Positions 20,841-30,889 of a DNA stretch of 64,000 nt are shown piece after piece. The notes under the pieces are model-generated. The model made no database searches and was not told the DNA's origin. It was given only the letters and a program-made list of their open reading frames with translations. The DNA is from Pegoplata infirma (lineage: Eukaryota; Arthropoda; Insecta; Diptera; Anthomyiidae). The stretch is taken from NCBI GenBank assembly GCA_963921195.1, contig OY992539.1, positions 100,138,964-100,202,963 of the forward strand. Reading direction: 5' to 3'. The position numbers were made by a program, and so were the translations under genes. The stretch's first letter is position 1; every line of letters starts with the position of its first letter.

Positions 20841-22058
20841 CAAGGTAGATTTATATAAGGTAATGTTTTAGTGACGTAAATGAAAACAATTTTCTTTCAA
20901 AATCATTTTAGTCGGCAAAAACGACTTAAATGTTCAGTGCACACATTAACCAATTTAAACGCTTTTTAAGACTTTAAAATTTTAGAAAACAACTAAATTA
21001 TAAAAAAATATTGAAATTCAAACGAAATTCTTTTATTTTCCACGACAAAAATTAAAAAAAGTCATTTATGCCGAAGAAAATATTTTTATTTCGTTTTGAA
21101 AATTCGTAAACCCTGCAAGCATTTCGAAACGAAGAAGATACGCTAGCGAATCGCCTGGAAGATAAATTGTATTGCTGGGGATATCTTCTTCGTATTGCGG
21201 AAGAAACACCCGTGAGTACAAATCGTGTCCCGAAAGCGATACGTCCAGGAGATACGAAGGCAATTCTTCTGGAGGATAAATACGCAATTTTGCCAGATAA
21301 TCATTTGGAAGATACATTGAAGATATCACTCAAATTTTACCTAGAAGATAAAAAGAAGATGTTGCCATTTTTTCTCATAGGAGATAAAAGTATGTTTATT
21401 ATTTAAATTAAAGGAATTATTTTACAAACGATAGTGATGAAGGATAATTTATTCACTGTTTCCATGATCTTGAAATTGATTATATTCCTTAAAAACGGCA
21501 CATTGAGTTGTTGAAAATTTGCAGGACCTATTGTAGTTAAAAAAATTATTAAATTTTGCAGATTCATGCTTACGTTGTTTGCGAATGCATTACTTACCTC
21601 TTATCACCAATTTTTTTGATTTTTTGTTGATTTATTACGAAAAAACAGTTAAAATCGAAATAAAAAATATTTTTGACAATAAATAAAATGTATTGATTTC
21701 GTATTTTTACATCCGTATGATAAGAGGAAGATATCGTATATGTATCGCGCAGAAGAAAAATCACCTAGGGGATAAATTTTTGATAATTTGGCGATTTTGT
21801 CTACTTTATAAATGACAAAAAAATATTTATTTTTTTAAAAATTGCCAAAATATCTTCGAAATGATAAAAGGAAGATTTTCAAAAATACTACTTTGATGAA
21901 TTTTTATTACGATAAAAAGAAGATATTGCCGCAATTTCTTCCAGGGGATATTTCTTCCATATGCTTGCAGGGAATATTATTGTTTTCAAATTTGTCAAAA
22001 AACTTACTATGGAGGAAAAGTGAGGTTATTGAATCTTACCTTGTATAAATCTACCTTG
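20841..22058. mobile_element. hAT-like element, 1218 bp, TIR CAAGGTAGATTTATA, TSD GTTTGAGT
   Basis: Left CAAGGTAGATTTATATAAGG and right CTTGTATAAATCTACCTTG are inverted repeats. The 8-bp sequence GTTTGAGT flanks both sides exactly (20833-20840, 22059-22066). The end CAAGG fits the hAT YARNG pattern. The interior carries a dispersed GGAAGATA/GGAGATAAA motif (21120-21400, 21720-22000) instead of a recognisable transposase. Confidence 0.92.
21066..21406. repeat. GGAAGATA-type degenerate repeat, open on both strands
   Basis: CTGGAAGATAAA, CTGGAGGATAAAT, TTGGAAGATACA and CTAGAAGATAAA recur about every 50-70 bp; related copies (GATAAAAGGAAGAT, GATAAAAAGAAGATATTGCC, CCAGGGGATAT) appear at 21850-21960. 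The plus-strand frame 21167-21406 reads LLEDKYAILP, HLEDTLKISL, YLEDKKKMLPFFLIGDK, that is, a degenerate LEDK..ILP peptide repeat. It lies entirely inside the hAT-like element. No family recognised. Confidence 0.45.
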
Positions 22059-22336
22059 GTTTGAGTAGTTGGAGTAGTAAGGGTAGTTACACTCTAAAAA
22101 TGCATGTAATCTTACTACTATAAATTGGGTAAATTTTTGTTAAATAGCACGCATTATGTGTTAATATAAACACTAAATGCGTAACATAATTTCAAACAAA
22201 TTCAACATAGCAAATTATTAATATGTCCGTTAATTCAAATATTTTACACACAAATGTGTAAATAAAATTGTCAAACAACTACAAAAAGAAAATAAACATA
22301 ATACAAGTTATATCTTCAATCAATTCAACAAGTACT

Positions 22337-22398
22337 ATAGCCTAGCTGAAGTGTGCCAGCTTTGCGTGCAGCGGGTCCTTGGTTCGTCTCCGCTAGCA
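22337..22398 (+). other. tRNA-like module 1 in CACTCTAA MITE
   Basis: AGCCTAGCTGAAGTGTGCCAGC (A-box-like, with D-arm) is followed by GGTTCGTCTCC at 22381-22391, one mismatch from the B-box consensus. Outer CTAGC and GCTAG could pair as an acceptor-like stem. Confidence 0.5.
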
Positions 22399-22610
22399 AT
22401 CAACTTTTTTTTTATTTTTTTCATTATTCCTTTTTTTAACATTGTATTAATATTATTATAGTTAAATAATTAAAAAAGTTATATAAAAACACATATAGAC
22501 TTTTTATATACATATTTTACTTTTCTTTAGCTTTTATTATAATTACTTTGGTTTCATTCTATATACATACACACATGTTTAATAACTAAAACGCCAGATA
22601 AAAACATAAG

Positions 22611-22682
22611 CTTCTGTAGGTCAGTGGGTAAGGAGTGATGTTTTAAATCGGAAGGTGGCGAGTTTGATGCTGGCTGCCACCG
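22611..22682 (+). other. tRNA-like module 2 in CACTCTAA MITE
   Basis: CTGTAGGTCAGTGGGTAAGGAG is a good A-box-like segment. About 30 bases on, GCGAGTTTGATGCTGGC is a degenerate B box, and outer GGTGGC/GCCACC can pair. Decayed tRNA-derived text, not a functional tRNA call. Confidence 0.45.
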
Positions 22683-23064
22683 TATGTTTTTTTTTTGTTT
22701 TCTTGTTTTTTTTTATTCACCTCTGTTTTATTTAAATTGACCACTGATATTCAAAATACACATGCAGAGTAAAAATACCCAAGTTATAGTAGGAGTCCAG
22801 TTTTCTACTATAAATTGGGTAAGTTTCAACAAATTTTGATTAGAGTGTAGAGTAATTAAAATTCGATATTCAACAATATTTTTTTAAATCAACTACTGAA
22901 TCTCACATATAATTTGTTATTAAAATTTTGCACTATTGCGGATTTTATGATAGATAGAGGATTTTGTTTTTCAAAAGTATTTAAAGTACATGAATGAAAA
23001 TGATCTGATAGAGGGTTTTGCATTTTAATAAAAATGAATTATTATGATTTTATTTACAACATCG

Positions 23065-24659
23065 CACAGTGGTTCCAAGTCCAAATCTAGCTGGACAAAA
23101 TTATTTTATCACTGTGTTGATGTTTGATGAGTTTATTTTGGCTTGAGGTTAGATGGTGTTTTATATATAAAATAAAAAGTCAAAAAGTATATTGAGTTTT
23201 TTATTATTTATATATTTTTATTTTTCCGATATTTCAATCAGCATCGCTGATTATCACTGTTTTATATGTTCATGGGGTCGCTGAGTTCAAAAAACATGTT
23301 TAAATATTTCTAAGTCGATTACACTAATCGACAACTTTTTATTTTTTTTCTAATTTCAGTAATTCATTAATGACAAAAATGGTTTTTATGCAGAACAGAA
23401 ATAAGAAATGCAAAAACTTATTTTTTGAAAGTTTTGTAATCTCAAAAAAAAAATTTTTTTTGTCGAGAAGTGTAATTGAAAATAACAAGTGAGAGTGTTA
23501 AATTCGGCTATGCCGAATCTTTTATGCCCTCCAAAATGTAAAAAAAATAAAAAACCAGTGAGAGTGTTACATTCGGCTGTGCCGAATCGTTTATACCCTC
23601 CAAAATGTAAAAAAAAAACAATTAAAAAAATCCAGGAGCGTTTTTTTTTTTGGGGGGGGGGGTTGGTGGGAGACGTTAGGGAGCAACTTCCCCTTGCGAT
23701 TTGGAACTTCATTTGAGAGAAGAATGTTGCATTTGCTTAGTAAAAGTACAAAAAACCCTGCAAAAATGCGATTTTTATTTGGTTGGTTTAGTTCTCCAGG
23801 GGGGAACTTTTTTCCCCTTGGTCCGATTTTATCCATTTCCGAACTTAACCTGCCTAGGAATATAAGACATATTCGTGCCAAACTTCGGAAGTCTAGCTCT
23901 TTTATTTTGGACTGTATCGCGTCCTCTACAGACGGACAGACGGACGGACATTTTTGAATTTAGTCGAATTGTGTAATTGGCCGCGGTTTAATAGGAAACA
24001 TCACATTTAATGCTTTATTTAAGCTAAGCATAATTATAATACTTAAAAGTTATCAAAAACTTACAAAAATTCGATTCTTTATTTAGAAAAAAAATTTTAG
24101 GCGAAATTCTATTTTCATATAAACTGTGATTAATTTTGAACCTGCAAAAACCTGCAAGAAATGTCTGCATGACAACGTTCAGTAATAAATTACCTATAAG
24201 TTGTATGTAGTAATTCGACATGATATGCCTGGATTCGGTTTTGGCAAGCTGCGGAAGTTTCATAAGTCTTCAAAAATATTGTTATTATTGACCATACTTC
24301 AAAGTACAAAAAATGTAAGAAGAAGATCGATAATAAATTTCTTATTAATGTCCAGAATAAGTATAAATCTGTAGCTTTCTTGTACATAAACCGTTTTGAA
24401 ACCATTGATGTAACATGGATAATATGATGTTATTAGTTAAACACTTATATATATATTATTTTTTTTTTTTTAAATATTGGATACCAAAAATGTTATTTCA
24501 TTCGCATATTTAACAAAGTTAAAGACCTAATTCCAAAAAATGGTTATTAGTTTGATCAGAACACACCCTTAGCTTGCCCCTAGCACTATTAATTCCCAAT
24601 TTTAAGGACACTAATTTTTGGACTTTTGTCCAGCTAGATTTTGATTTGGAACCAATGTG
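23065..24659. mobile_element. Transib-like element with RSS-like ends, 5-bp TSD CATCG
   Basis: Left end: CACAGTG (23065-23071), 23-bp spacer, ACAAAATTA (23095-23103). Right end, complement: CACATTG (24653-24659), 23-bp spacer, ACAAAAGTC (24621-24629). The TIRs match over about 36 bp. CATCG flanks both ends (23060-23064, 24660-24664), and the empty site in X copy 1 near 541 has it once. Transib elements are known for 5-bp TSDs and RSS-like termini. No transposase is visible. An R fragment lies at about 23470-23950. Confidence 0.88.
23470..23955 (-). repeat. R repeat fragment, inverted, partly duplicated head
   Basis: AACAAGTGAGAGTGTTAAATTCGGCTATGCCGAAT at 23468 and a second head AGTGAGAGTGTTACATTCGGCTGTGCCGAAT at 23558 show a tandem duplication of the R terminus. 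The fragment continues through a T8-G10 run (about 23642-23662) to ACAGACGGACAGACGGACGG. Short frames here are R-derived. Confidence 0.75.
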
Positions 24660-25404
24660 CATCGGCAAATTTTTAACGAGATTTATTAATGATTAGTGCC
24701 CAGCAAAACTTTGATTACCAAATAAGGTATAAAATAAGGTATAGGATTACTTATTTTATACATTGCAGCATTGATGATTTTAACATGGGATGAGACTCAA
24801 AGTAATGCATACGAGTAATGTATAAAATATAGTATACCAGAACGTAATATATAAAGTGTTACGAGTAGTGAACCAGTAACGATGTATTAAATTTACTCAC
24901 GTGATTGTAAGTGAGTAGAAAAAATATGCTCGTGAGTGAGTCTCCGTTATTCAAAAATTCCTGTCGTGAGCCCATCTCTACTTTAAACTTATGCATTTTT
25001 GTATAAAATATTTATTTTTTATGTTATTACTAGCTGGCCCGGTCCGCGTTGCTGGCCCAAATATAAGATCAGAGTTATATTTCGTCTCGCTTCAAATATA
25101 TAGCCCTGCAAAAAATATTTAATTAATTTCTTGGCTTAGAAAAAATTTTGGGCGTGGTTTTAATGACCTGATTAGGTAGATAACCATCTTCAAATTATAT
25201 TTTAGAAACTAAAAAAAATACCATGTCTTCGACTTTGCGAATTGCACAAATACCTCTTTAGTATCGTTACGAACAATACAAAAATAAATTACGCATATCC
25301 TTTGTAAGCTATTGTCTTGATCTCAAACAAACCTTCATAGTTTTCCCGAATTTTAAATTTTTCTGGGACACTTCCTCATTTACATTTCCTTAAAAACTTA
25401 ATTG

Positions 25405-26082
25405 CACTCAGAAAATTATGTAAGTTACTATCTACATGTAAGTTGTTTGTATATTTTACAGTAGTTAGTTGTTTTCAACTACAAAGTCAGTTGTTTTTGT
25501 ATGAAAAATATCAAACAACTATTTTTGTTAGTTATTTTAAGTAGTTTTTTTGAATAACGAACAAAAAATTACTGTGATGTAGTAACAGTTATTTAAAGTA
25601 GTTAATTTTATTTTTTTTTAAGTCTGAAAAATTTCCAAAGTTTTTTTTTTCCAAAAAATAAAAATAAATTTTCGTTTTTTTTTATTTTTCACAACTTTTT
25701 TTTTTAAAAAAAAAAAAACACTTGGAAAAAATTTTGTCCTCATTTTTTTCTGAAAAATTAAAAAAATAAAAATAAATTTTCGTTTTTTTATTTTTCACAA
25801 AATAAAAAAAAACTTTGAAAAATTTTGTCTTTAATTTTTTTTTTGAAAATTAAAAAAAAAAAAAATATTAAATTGATTATTTTATTTTTACTACATGTTA
25901 GTCGTTTTGACTACAAATGTAAGTAGTTTTTACTACATAAGTCAGTTGTTTTTTTTGTCAGTTAAAATAACTTACATTGTTAGTTGATTTAACTGAAAAA
26001 GTAGTTGACCCCAAAACAACTAACAAAGTAGTTATTTTAACTGACATTTTCAGTTAATTTTACTAACATAATTTTTTGAGTG
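25405..26082. mobile_element. CACTC-type MITE nested in the Helitron
   Basis: CACTCAGAAAATTATGT on the left and ACATAATTTTTTGAGTG on the right are inverted. The interior is rich in TAAGTTGTTT/AACAACTAAC motifs and poly-A/T. Flanks are TG and TA, so the TSD is imperfect. Same end group as 39766 and 41184. Confidence 0.75.
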
Positions 26083-26189
26083 TAGAATTATATTTAACAT
26101 AAAAAATCCAAGGATTTAAAATCATTTCTACCAAGTTTAACCGGAATCTATTAAGAAATATTTTTTTTAATAGATCGAATTAGAGTAAA

Positions 26190-27700
26190 AATTAATTTGA
26201 GATATATATATTTTGAAAAAAGTGAGAGAGGACAATTTTTCTTTCCGAACAATTATATGCACTATTGCAAACATTTAAATAATAAAAAAAATGCCAAATC
26301 TGAGGCCCTATGTTCCTTATAGGAATTTCAAGGATGATATATATATAAATCTGTCCAGGCGCTCTCAAGTGTTGCAAATTTAAAGGATATTGAAAAATGT
26401 GGGCTTTAAAGTGGGGAAGGACAATAATTATTTCCGCAAAATCCTTACTTGTACTATGATGATCATTAAAGAAAAAATTTACCAAATCAGGCCAGTCGTT
26501 CTCCGATTTTAGATGTATTGAAAAAAGTGGGAGTGGACAATTTTTCTGTCCGTAAAAACATAGTTGTACTATCACGAACGTCAACATATACTACTAATAG
26601 CCAAATCGGGCCAACCGTTCTTCGATTCCGAAATAAAAGTGGGCGTGAAAAATGTTTATTTCCGTTTAAACCTAAGTTGAGCTTTGACGAATATTAAAAA
26701 AAAAAATAGTCAAATCGATCCAGCCGTTCTCCGATTTTAGATATATCGAAAATAGGAGGCGTAAAGGGGGCGTTATTAATTTGTTTTCACAAAAAACCTA
26801 AGACGAACATTTAAAAAAAAAATAATACGAACATATAAAAAAAAATTTACCCAAATCGGTCAGTTCTTAAGTGATGCGATTACCAAGGAACTACACTTAT
26901 ATTTTATTATTCTATATTTTAATTTTCTATGGATAAAATTTTATATGTATCGAAAAAAAGAGTGGGTGGAAAAATGTTCTTATCGTAAAAATCTTATTTG
27001 AATTTAACCAACTCGGTCATCCATTCAAAAGTGGGAGTAAAAATGGAAAATTGTTCTTTACTATGACGAACATTAAAAACAAAATTAGACAAATTGATCC
27101 AGCCATTTCATGATTTAAAATATACTTATCGGGAAAAGTGAGCGTAAAAGTAGCCGTGGACAATTTTTCTTTCCTTATAAATCTTTTGCGGACCATAACC
27201 AAATCGGTCTATACCTTATAGTTCTTCCGATACATAGAAAAAAGTGGGCGTGGGAAATTTTACTATCAGTAAAAACCTTTGTTAAATTATGACGAACATT
27301 TTCAACAAAAATTAGCCAAAGTGGGCATGGTCAATTTCTTTTTTCGTAAAAACCAAAGTTGGAATGTGATGAAAATTCATTTAAGAAAATAGTCAATTTG
27401 GTACAGCCATTCTCAGATTTTAGATAAATTAAAAAAGTGGGCGTAAAAGTGGGCGTGGTCGATTTTTCTTTCAGTAAAAACTTAAATTGGACTACTATGA
27501 ACATTTAAATTCGAAATTACTCAAATAGGTGCAGCCGTTTTCCGATTTTAGATAAATCAAAAAAAATGGGCGTAAAAGTGGGCGTGGTCAATTTTTCTTT
27601 ACGTAAAAACCTAAGTTGGGCTATGACGAACATTTCAAAAAAAGAATTGTCCAAATCGGTCCAGCCGTTCTCAACTGATGCTGTTACCAACGAACGACAA
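26190..27700. repeat. Helitron internal tandem repeats, about 130-150-bp degenerate units
   Basis: The order AAAGTGGGCGTGG, TCAATTTTTCTTTC, GTAAAAACCTAAGTTGG, CTATGACGAACATT, CCAAATCGGTCCAGCCGTTCTC, GATTTTAGATA recurs roughly ten times with drift. Tandem internal arrays are common in non-autonomous Helitrons. Open frames here (26192-26587 minus) follow the repeat, not a protein family. Confidence 0.75.
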
Positions 27701-28429
27701 TTGATTTTTATTTATATAGATAATGCATTATGCATCCAATTATAAATAATGCATTATTTCAAACTTTGAAATAATACATAATGTAACCAAATATAAGTCA
27801 TCCATGTTTAGAAATAATAAATATGAAATATATTTTTCCCAATAATGATGCATTACGTAACAAATTATTAGTAAAGCATTATTTTTCACTTTAAAATAAT
27901 ACGTTGTGTAATAAATGTTTGGTAAGACATCCTAAAATAATGCTACAAATAAGGTATATACATTACCTGGTAATGTGTTATATAATCACTACCCATTACC
28001 AAAGTTTTGCTGGGTGCTTATAAAAATTTCCGAAATCGAGGTTTTTGTCCACAGGAGCTGATTTTTAAGACAAAAATTATTTTTTGTACCAAATTCGTCT
28101 GTTGAGTATGTTATGTAAAAAAATAGTAAAAAAATTAGAAACGCTATTTTGGTCCATACACTAATAAAATAACTATACTGAAATTAAAAAAAACACTGTT
28201 ATAAATTTAAGTAAACAATTTTTTTTGAATTTACTTTAACTTATCTTAATATAAGGTGGTTTTACTTAAAAAAAAGAAAATAAACTTGAAGATAGTGCAT
28301 GTTAATACTTAAAAAAGCACAAAAGTTTTTCTTAATTTGTTTTTTTTAAATTAAGCTAAATATTCTTTACATTTATGGCGAATTGATTGCATTTAAGAAA
28401 AAAAGGGTTTATTTAAAAATTTTGTTTTA

Positions 28430-29503
28430 AACTGAAAAAAAAGACACTAAAATTAAGGAAAAAATGTCTTTGAAAATTTATCATGAATTTTCCTAAAATT
28501 TAGTTAAATTTAACTTAAAAATGAGAAATTTTCTTAACTATGAGGAAAAAATTCATTTACTTATAATTAGTTCATAGTTTTCTTTAAACGGATTTTTTTA
28601 ATATTAGGAAAAAAATTCTTACTGCCAAAGAAATTTTCCACAAATCTAAAAATCGTATCTTTATTTTTAAGACATATTTCTTAAAAAACAATTTAGTTCA
28701 AGTTTAGTTAAAATTTACTAAAAAAAAACATCATCGTATTTCTCTTCTTTGAATTGAGGAAGTGTACTTCTTAGAATTTAGTTAATGACTTCTGAGAATT
28801 TAGTAAATAACTTCTTAGAATTTAGTTAAAAATTCAAAATGGCGATATCTCGAAATCTAAGCGAGATAGAGCGAAACGGATGAAATTTTCAAAAGAAAGA
28901 CTAGAAAGAAAAATATGGAATAGCCTAGCTCTGATTATCTTTCGGGGTCTCAAGACCCTAATTTTAGATCTAAAATTTGAAATTCCCGAGATTTTATATA
29001 TGCACATATCTCGGTAAATACTGCCAACACGAGAAAAGGTCCAACGGCATTTTTGTAGCTCTTGACTCGTAGAACACTTCCTCAAAATACCCGAAAGCCC
29101 TCCGATTAATACTTTTTGAGTTATCCGGTTTTTAAGATTCTCAAGACCCTATCAGGCCCCTAATTACCGTATCTCAAAAACTAAGCAAGTTAGAGCGAAA
29201 CGGACACAAGTTTTGGTTCAAAATCTATGGGGACCCTTAAGGGACCCAACGTGGTCTCGAGTTAAATGGGGTCCGAACCCATTGGTCCAGGGTCTAGACC
29301 CAATCTATTTCTAAAATTTGAAGTATAATTTTTCCCATTTTCTAGTTAAAATTGTCTTAAAATTAAATAACTTTGTTTTCCTTATTTTTGGGAAAATTAT
29401 GAACTGAAACCAAGAAAAAAATCTTTGGAGCCAAATCATTTCCTCTTTTTCTCAAAATTGAGTTAATTTTCCCAGATTTTAGTTCACTTTTTTTTTGAGT
29501 GTA
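28430..29503. mobile_element. CACTC/CACTG-type MITE, 1.07 kb, copy 1
   Basis: Left end AACTGAAAAAAAAGACA (CACTG with one change) and right end AGTTCACTTTTTTTTTGAGTG, with TA flanks. The copy at 49593-50651 matches in the opposite orientation through the whole length, including GAGATATCGCCATTTTGAA and CTTTCGGGTATTTTG. Non-coding; the 83-aa minus frame at 28834 is not kept open in copy 2 as a recognised protein. Confidence 0.85.
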
Positions 29504-30889
29504 CTTTAAAGAAAAAAAATGTAAATTGTGTGAAAAAAATATAAATAAGTACGTAACTTACTTTAAAATAGTGTAAACATTTTCAAGACCTTGAATCAAA
29601 TAAGTACTAATCTTTAATTCCAAAACGCATTTTCTTTAATTTAATCAAATTTTGTTTTAATTTAAGAAAAAGTAATCATTTTTTTATTGATATCATTGAC
29701 TTTATTTCAATCGATATCTTCAACAGTTTAAAAAAGAATTTACTTAACTTAAGGAAAAAGTTCTTTAGGTATTTTGGGAACCCATCTGGAGACCCCATGA
29801 GACCCTAAACTTAAATCCAAATTTCGATTTTCGCGGAATTTTCAAATGCCTATGACTCTGCAAATACTGCAGATACGAAAGAAATTCGAAAGGCAGTCCT
29901 TAACTTGTAGAATATGACCGCCGAAGACCAGAAAGCCTTCCGAGTTATAGTTTTCGAGTTATTTCATGTTCAAATTTCTCAAGACCCCATTCCAATATCT
30001 CGAAAACTAAGCAAGATAAAGCGATTCTGACTAAAATTTTGGATCAAAATCAATAGTGACCCTACAATAGTGTACGCACATACTCATGGGCGGACCCCAT
30101 ATATTGGGGGCCCGTAGCACTATGCTTCGACCCATGGACAAAAATCAAAAAAAAAAATTTGTCTCAAATTGTGTTTAAATACAGATTTTTTGAAAGATAA
30201 TAAGGTATCTCAAATAAATATTAACGAAAATATTTTTTCTGATTGATTTTGCCACCACGAGAGGGCGCTAAACTCAGAGAATTATATGCAAAAATTACTT
30301 AACAGGAAAATGTGTTTTAGTTGTTTCACAAAAATAATTCTCAAAAATCCATTTTTTAATAAAATGTTTCGAAATTTTGTTTTCAAGTACTTTGATATAT
30401 TTGTAATTAAATTAAAATATAAAATTTCGCATATATTTACAAAAAAAAAAAAATATTTTTTATTGCGCAGAAAAGCAAGTTTTTCTATTAAAAATCCAAA
30501 AATTACTAAAGTTTGATGGAGTTTAAAAAAAATTATATAAAATTATATATTTTTTTCGTGGATTTTTTTTTTAATTTATACTCTTGTCTAACAGCGTATT
30601 CAAAAATTAGGGCCCACTTTTGACCACAAATTAAAAAAAAATCGATTTTTTAAATGCCCAAATTCATGATTTTTACTCAAAATTCAGGCATTTAAGATTA
30701 TTTAATATCATTGTGCAACACGATTTTATGTTTTAAATGGGTAAACAAGCAAAATCAAAGTATATTATTAGAAGAATTTCGATAATTCAGCTCGAGTTTT
30801 TTTTTATGACCCACTAAAGTTTTTAATTTTTGTTTTTTCAAAGTCATTCAGAATAAGTAAAAAAAATATTAAATTTAATTGTGTGCTAA
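29504..30889. other. Non-coding stretch with diverged copy of the 28430 element interior
   Basis: About 29760-30060 repeats phrases of the neighbouring element (TTCCGAGTTATAGTTTTCGAGTT, TCTCGAAAACTAAGCAAGATAAAGCGA), so an older relative is likely. 30060-30889 holds A/T-rich DNA and a minor open frame (30286-30516) without motifs. Confidence 0.5.

Larger units (their letters stand above)
22090..22847. mobile_element. CACTCTAA MITE with two tRNA-like modules, TSD TA
   Basis: Ends are CACTCTAAAA and TGATTAGAGTG, with TA on both sides. The direct repeat CTACTATAAATTGGGTAA lies just inside each end (22113 and 22813). Two tRNA-like modules lie at 22337-22398 and 22611-22682, separated by about 210 bp of A/T-rich DNA. 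No transposase. Confidence 0.75.
25030..27720 (-). mobile_element. Non-autonomous Helitron, 2691 bp
   Basis: On the minus strand the element starts TCTATATAAATAAAAATC and ends GGACCGGGCCAGCTAG, that is, TC...CTAG, inserted between host A and T with no TSD. Comparison with MITE copies A and C (GCATTACAATAACAT) shows the junction is clean. GGGCC...GGCC near the 3-prime end could form the usual terminal hairpin. The AGCTAGT / ACTAGCTG(A/G)CCCGG and TATATAGA signatures recur in insect genomes (from memory). No Rep/helicase frame is present. Confidence 0.82.
24699..28014. mobile_element. CCCAGC MITE copy B, split by a Helitron, TSD TG
   Basis: Ends are CCCAGCAAAACTTTGATTACC and GGTAATGGGTAG-type inverse ending AAAGTTTTGCTGGG. 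TG lies at both flanks (24697-24698, 28015-28016). The empty site in X copy 1 (ATAAGTGCTTATAAA near 572) carries a single TG. The orientation is opposite to copy A. The Helitron at 25030-27720 accounts for most of its length. Confidence 0.9.
22856..28340. repeat. Dispersed repeat X, copy 2, host of a multi-level nest
   Basis: Homologous to 1-915. Its three surviving parts are 22856-23064, 24660-24698 and 28015-28340. Inserted are the Transib-like element at 23065-24659 and the CCCAGC MITE at 24699-28014, which itself holds a Helitron, which holds a CACTC-type element. Confidence 0.82.

Noticed and set aside
26192..26587. 131-codon minus-strand frame
   Set aside because: Lies within the degenerate tandem array of the Helitron; repeated peptide text follows the repeat units.
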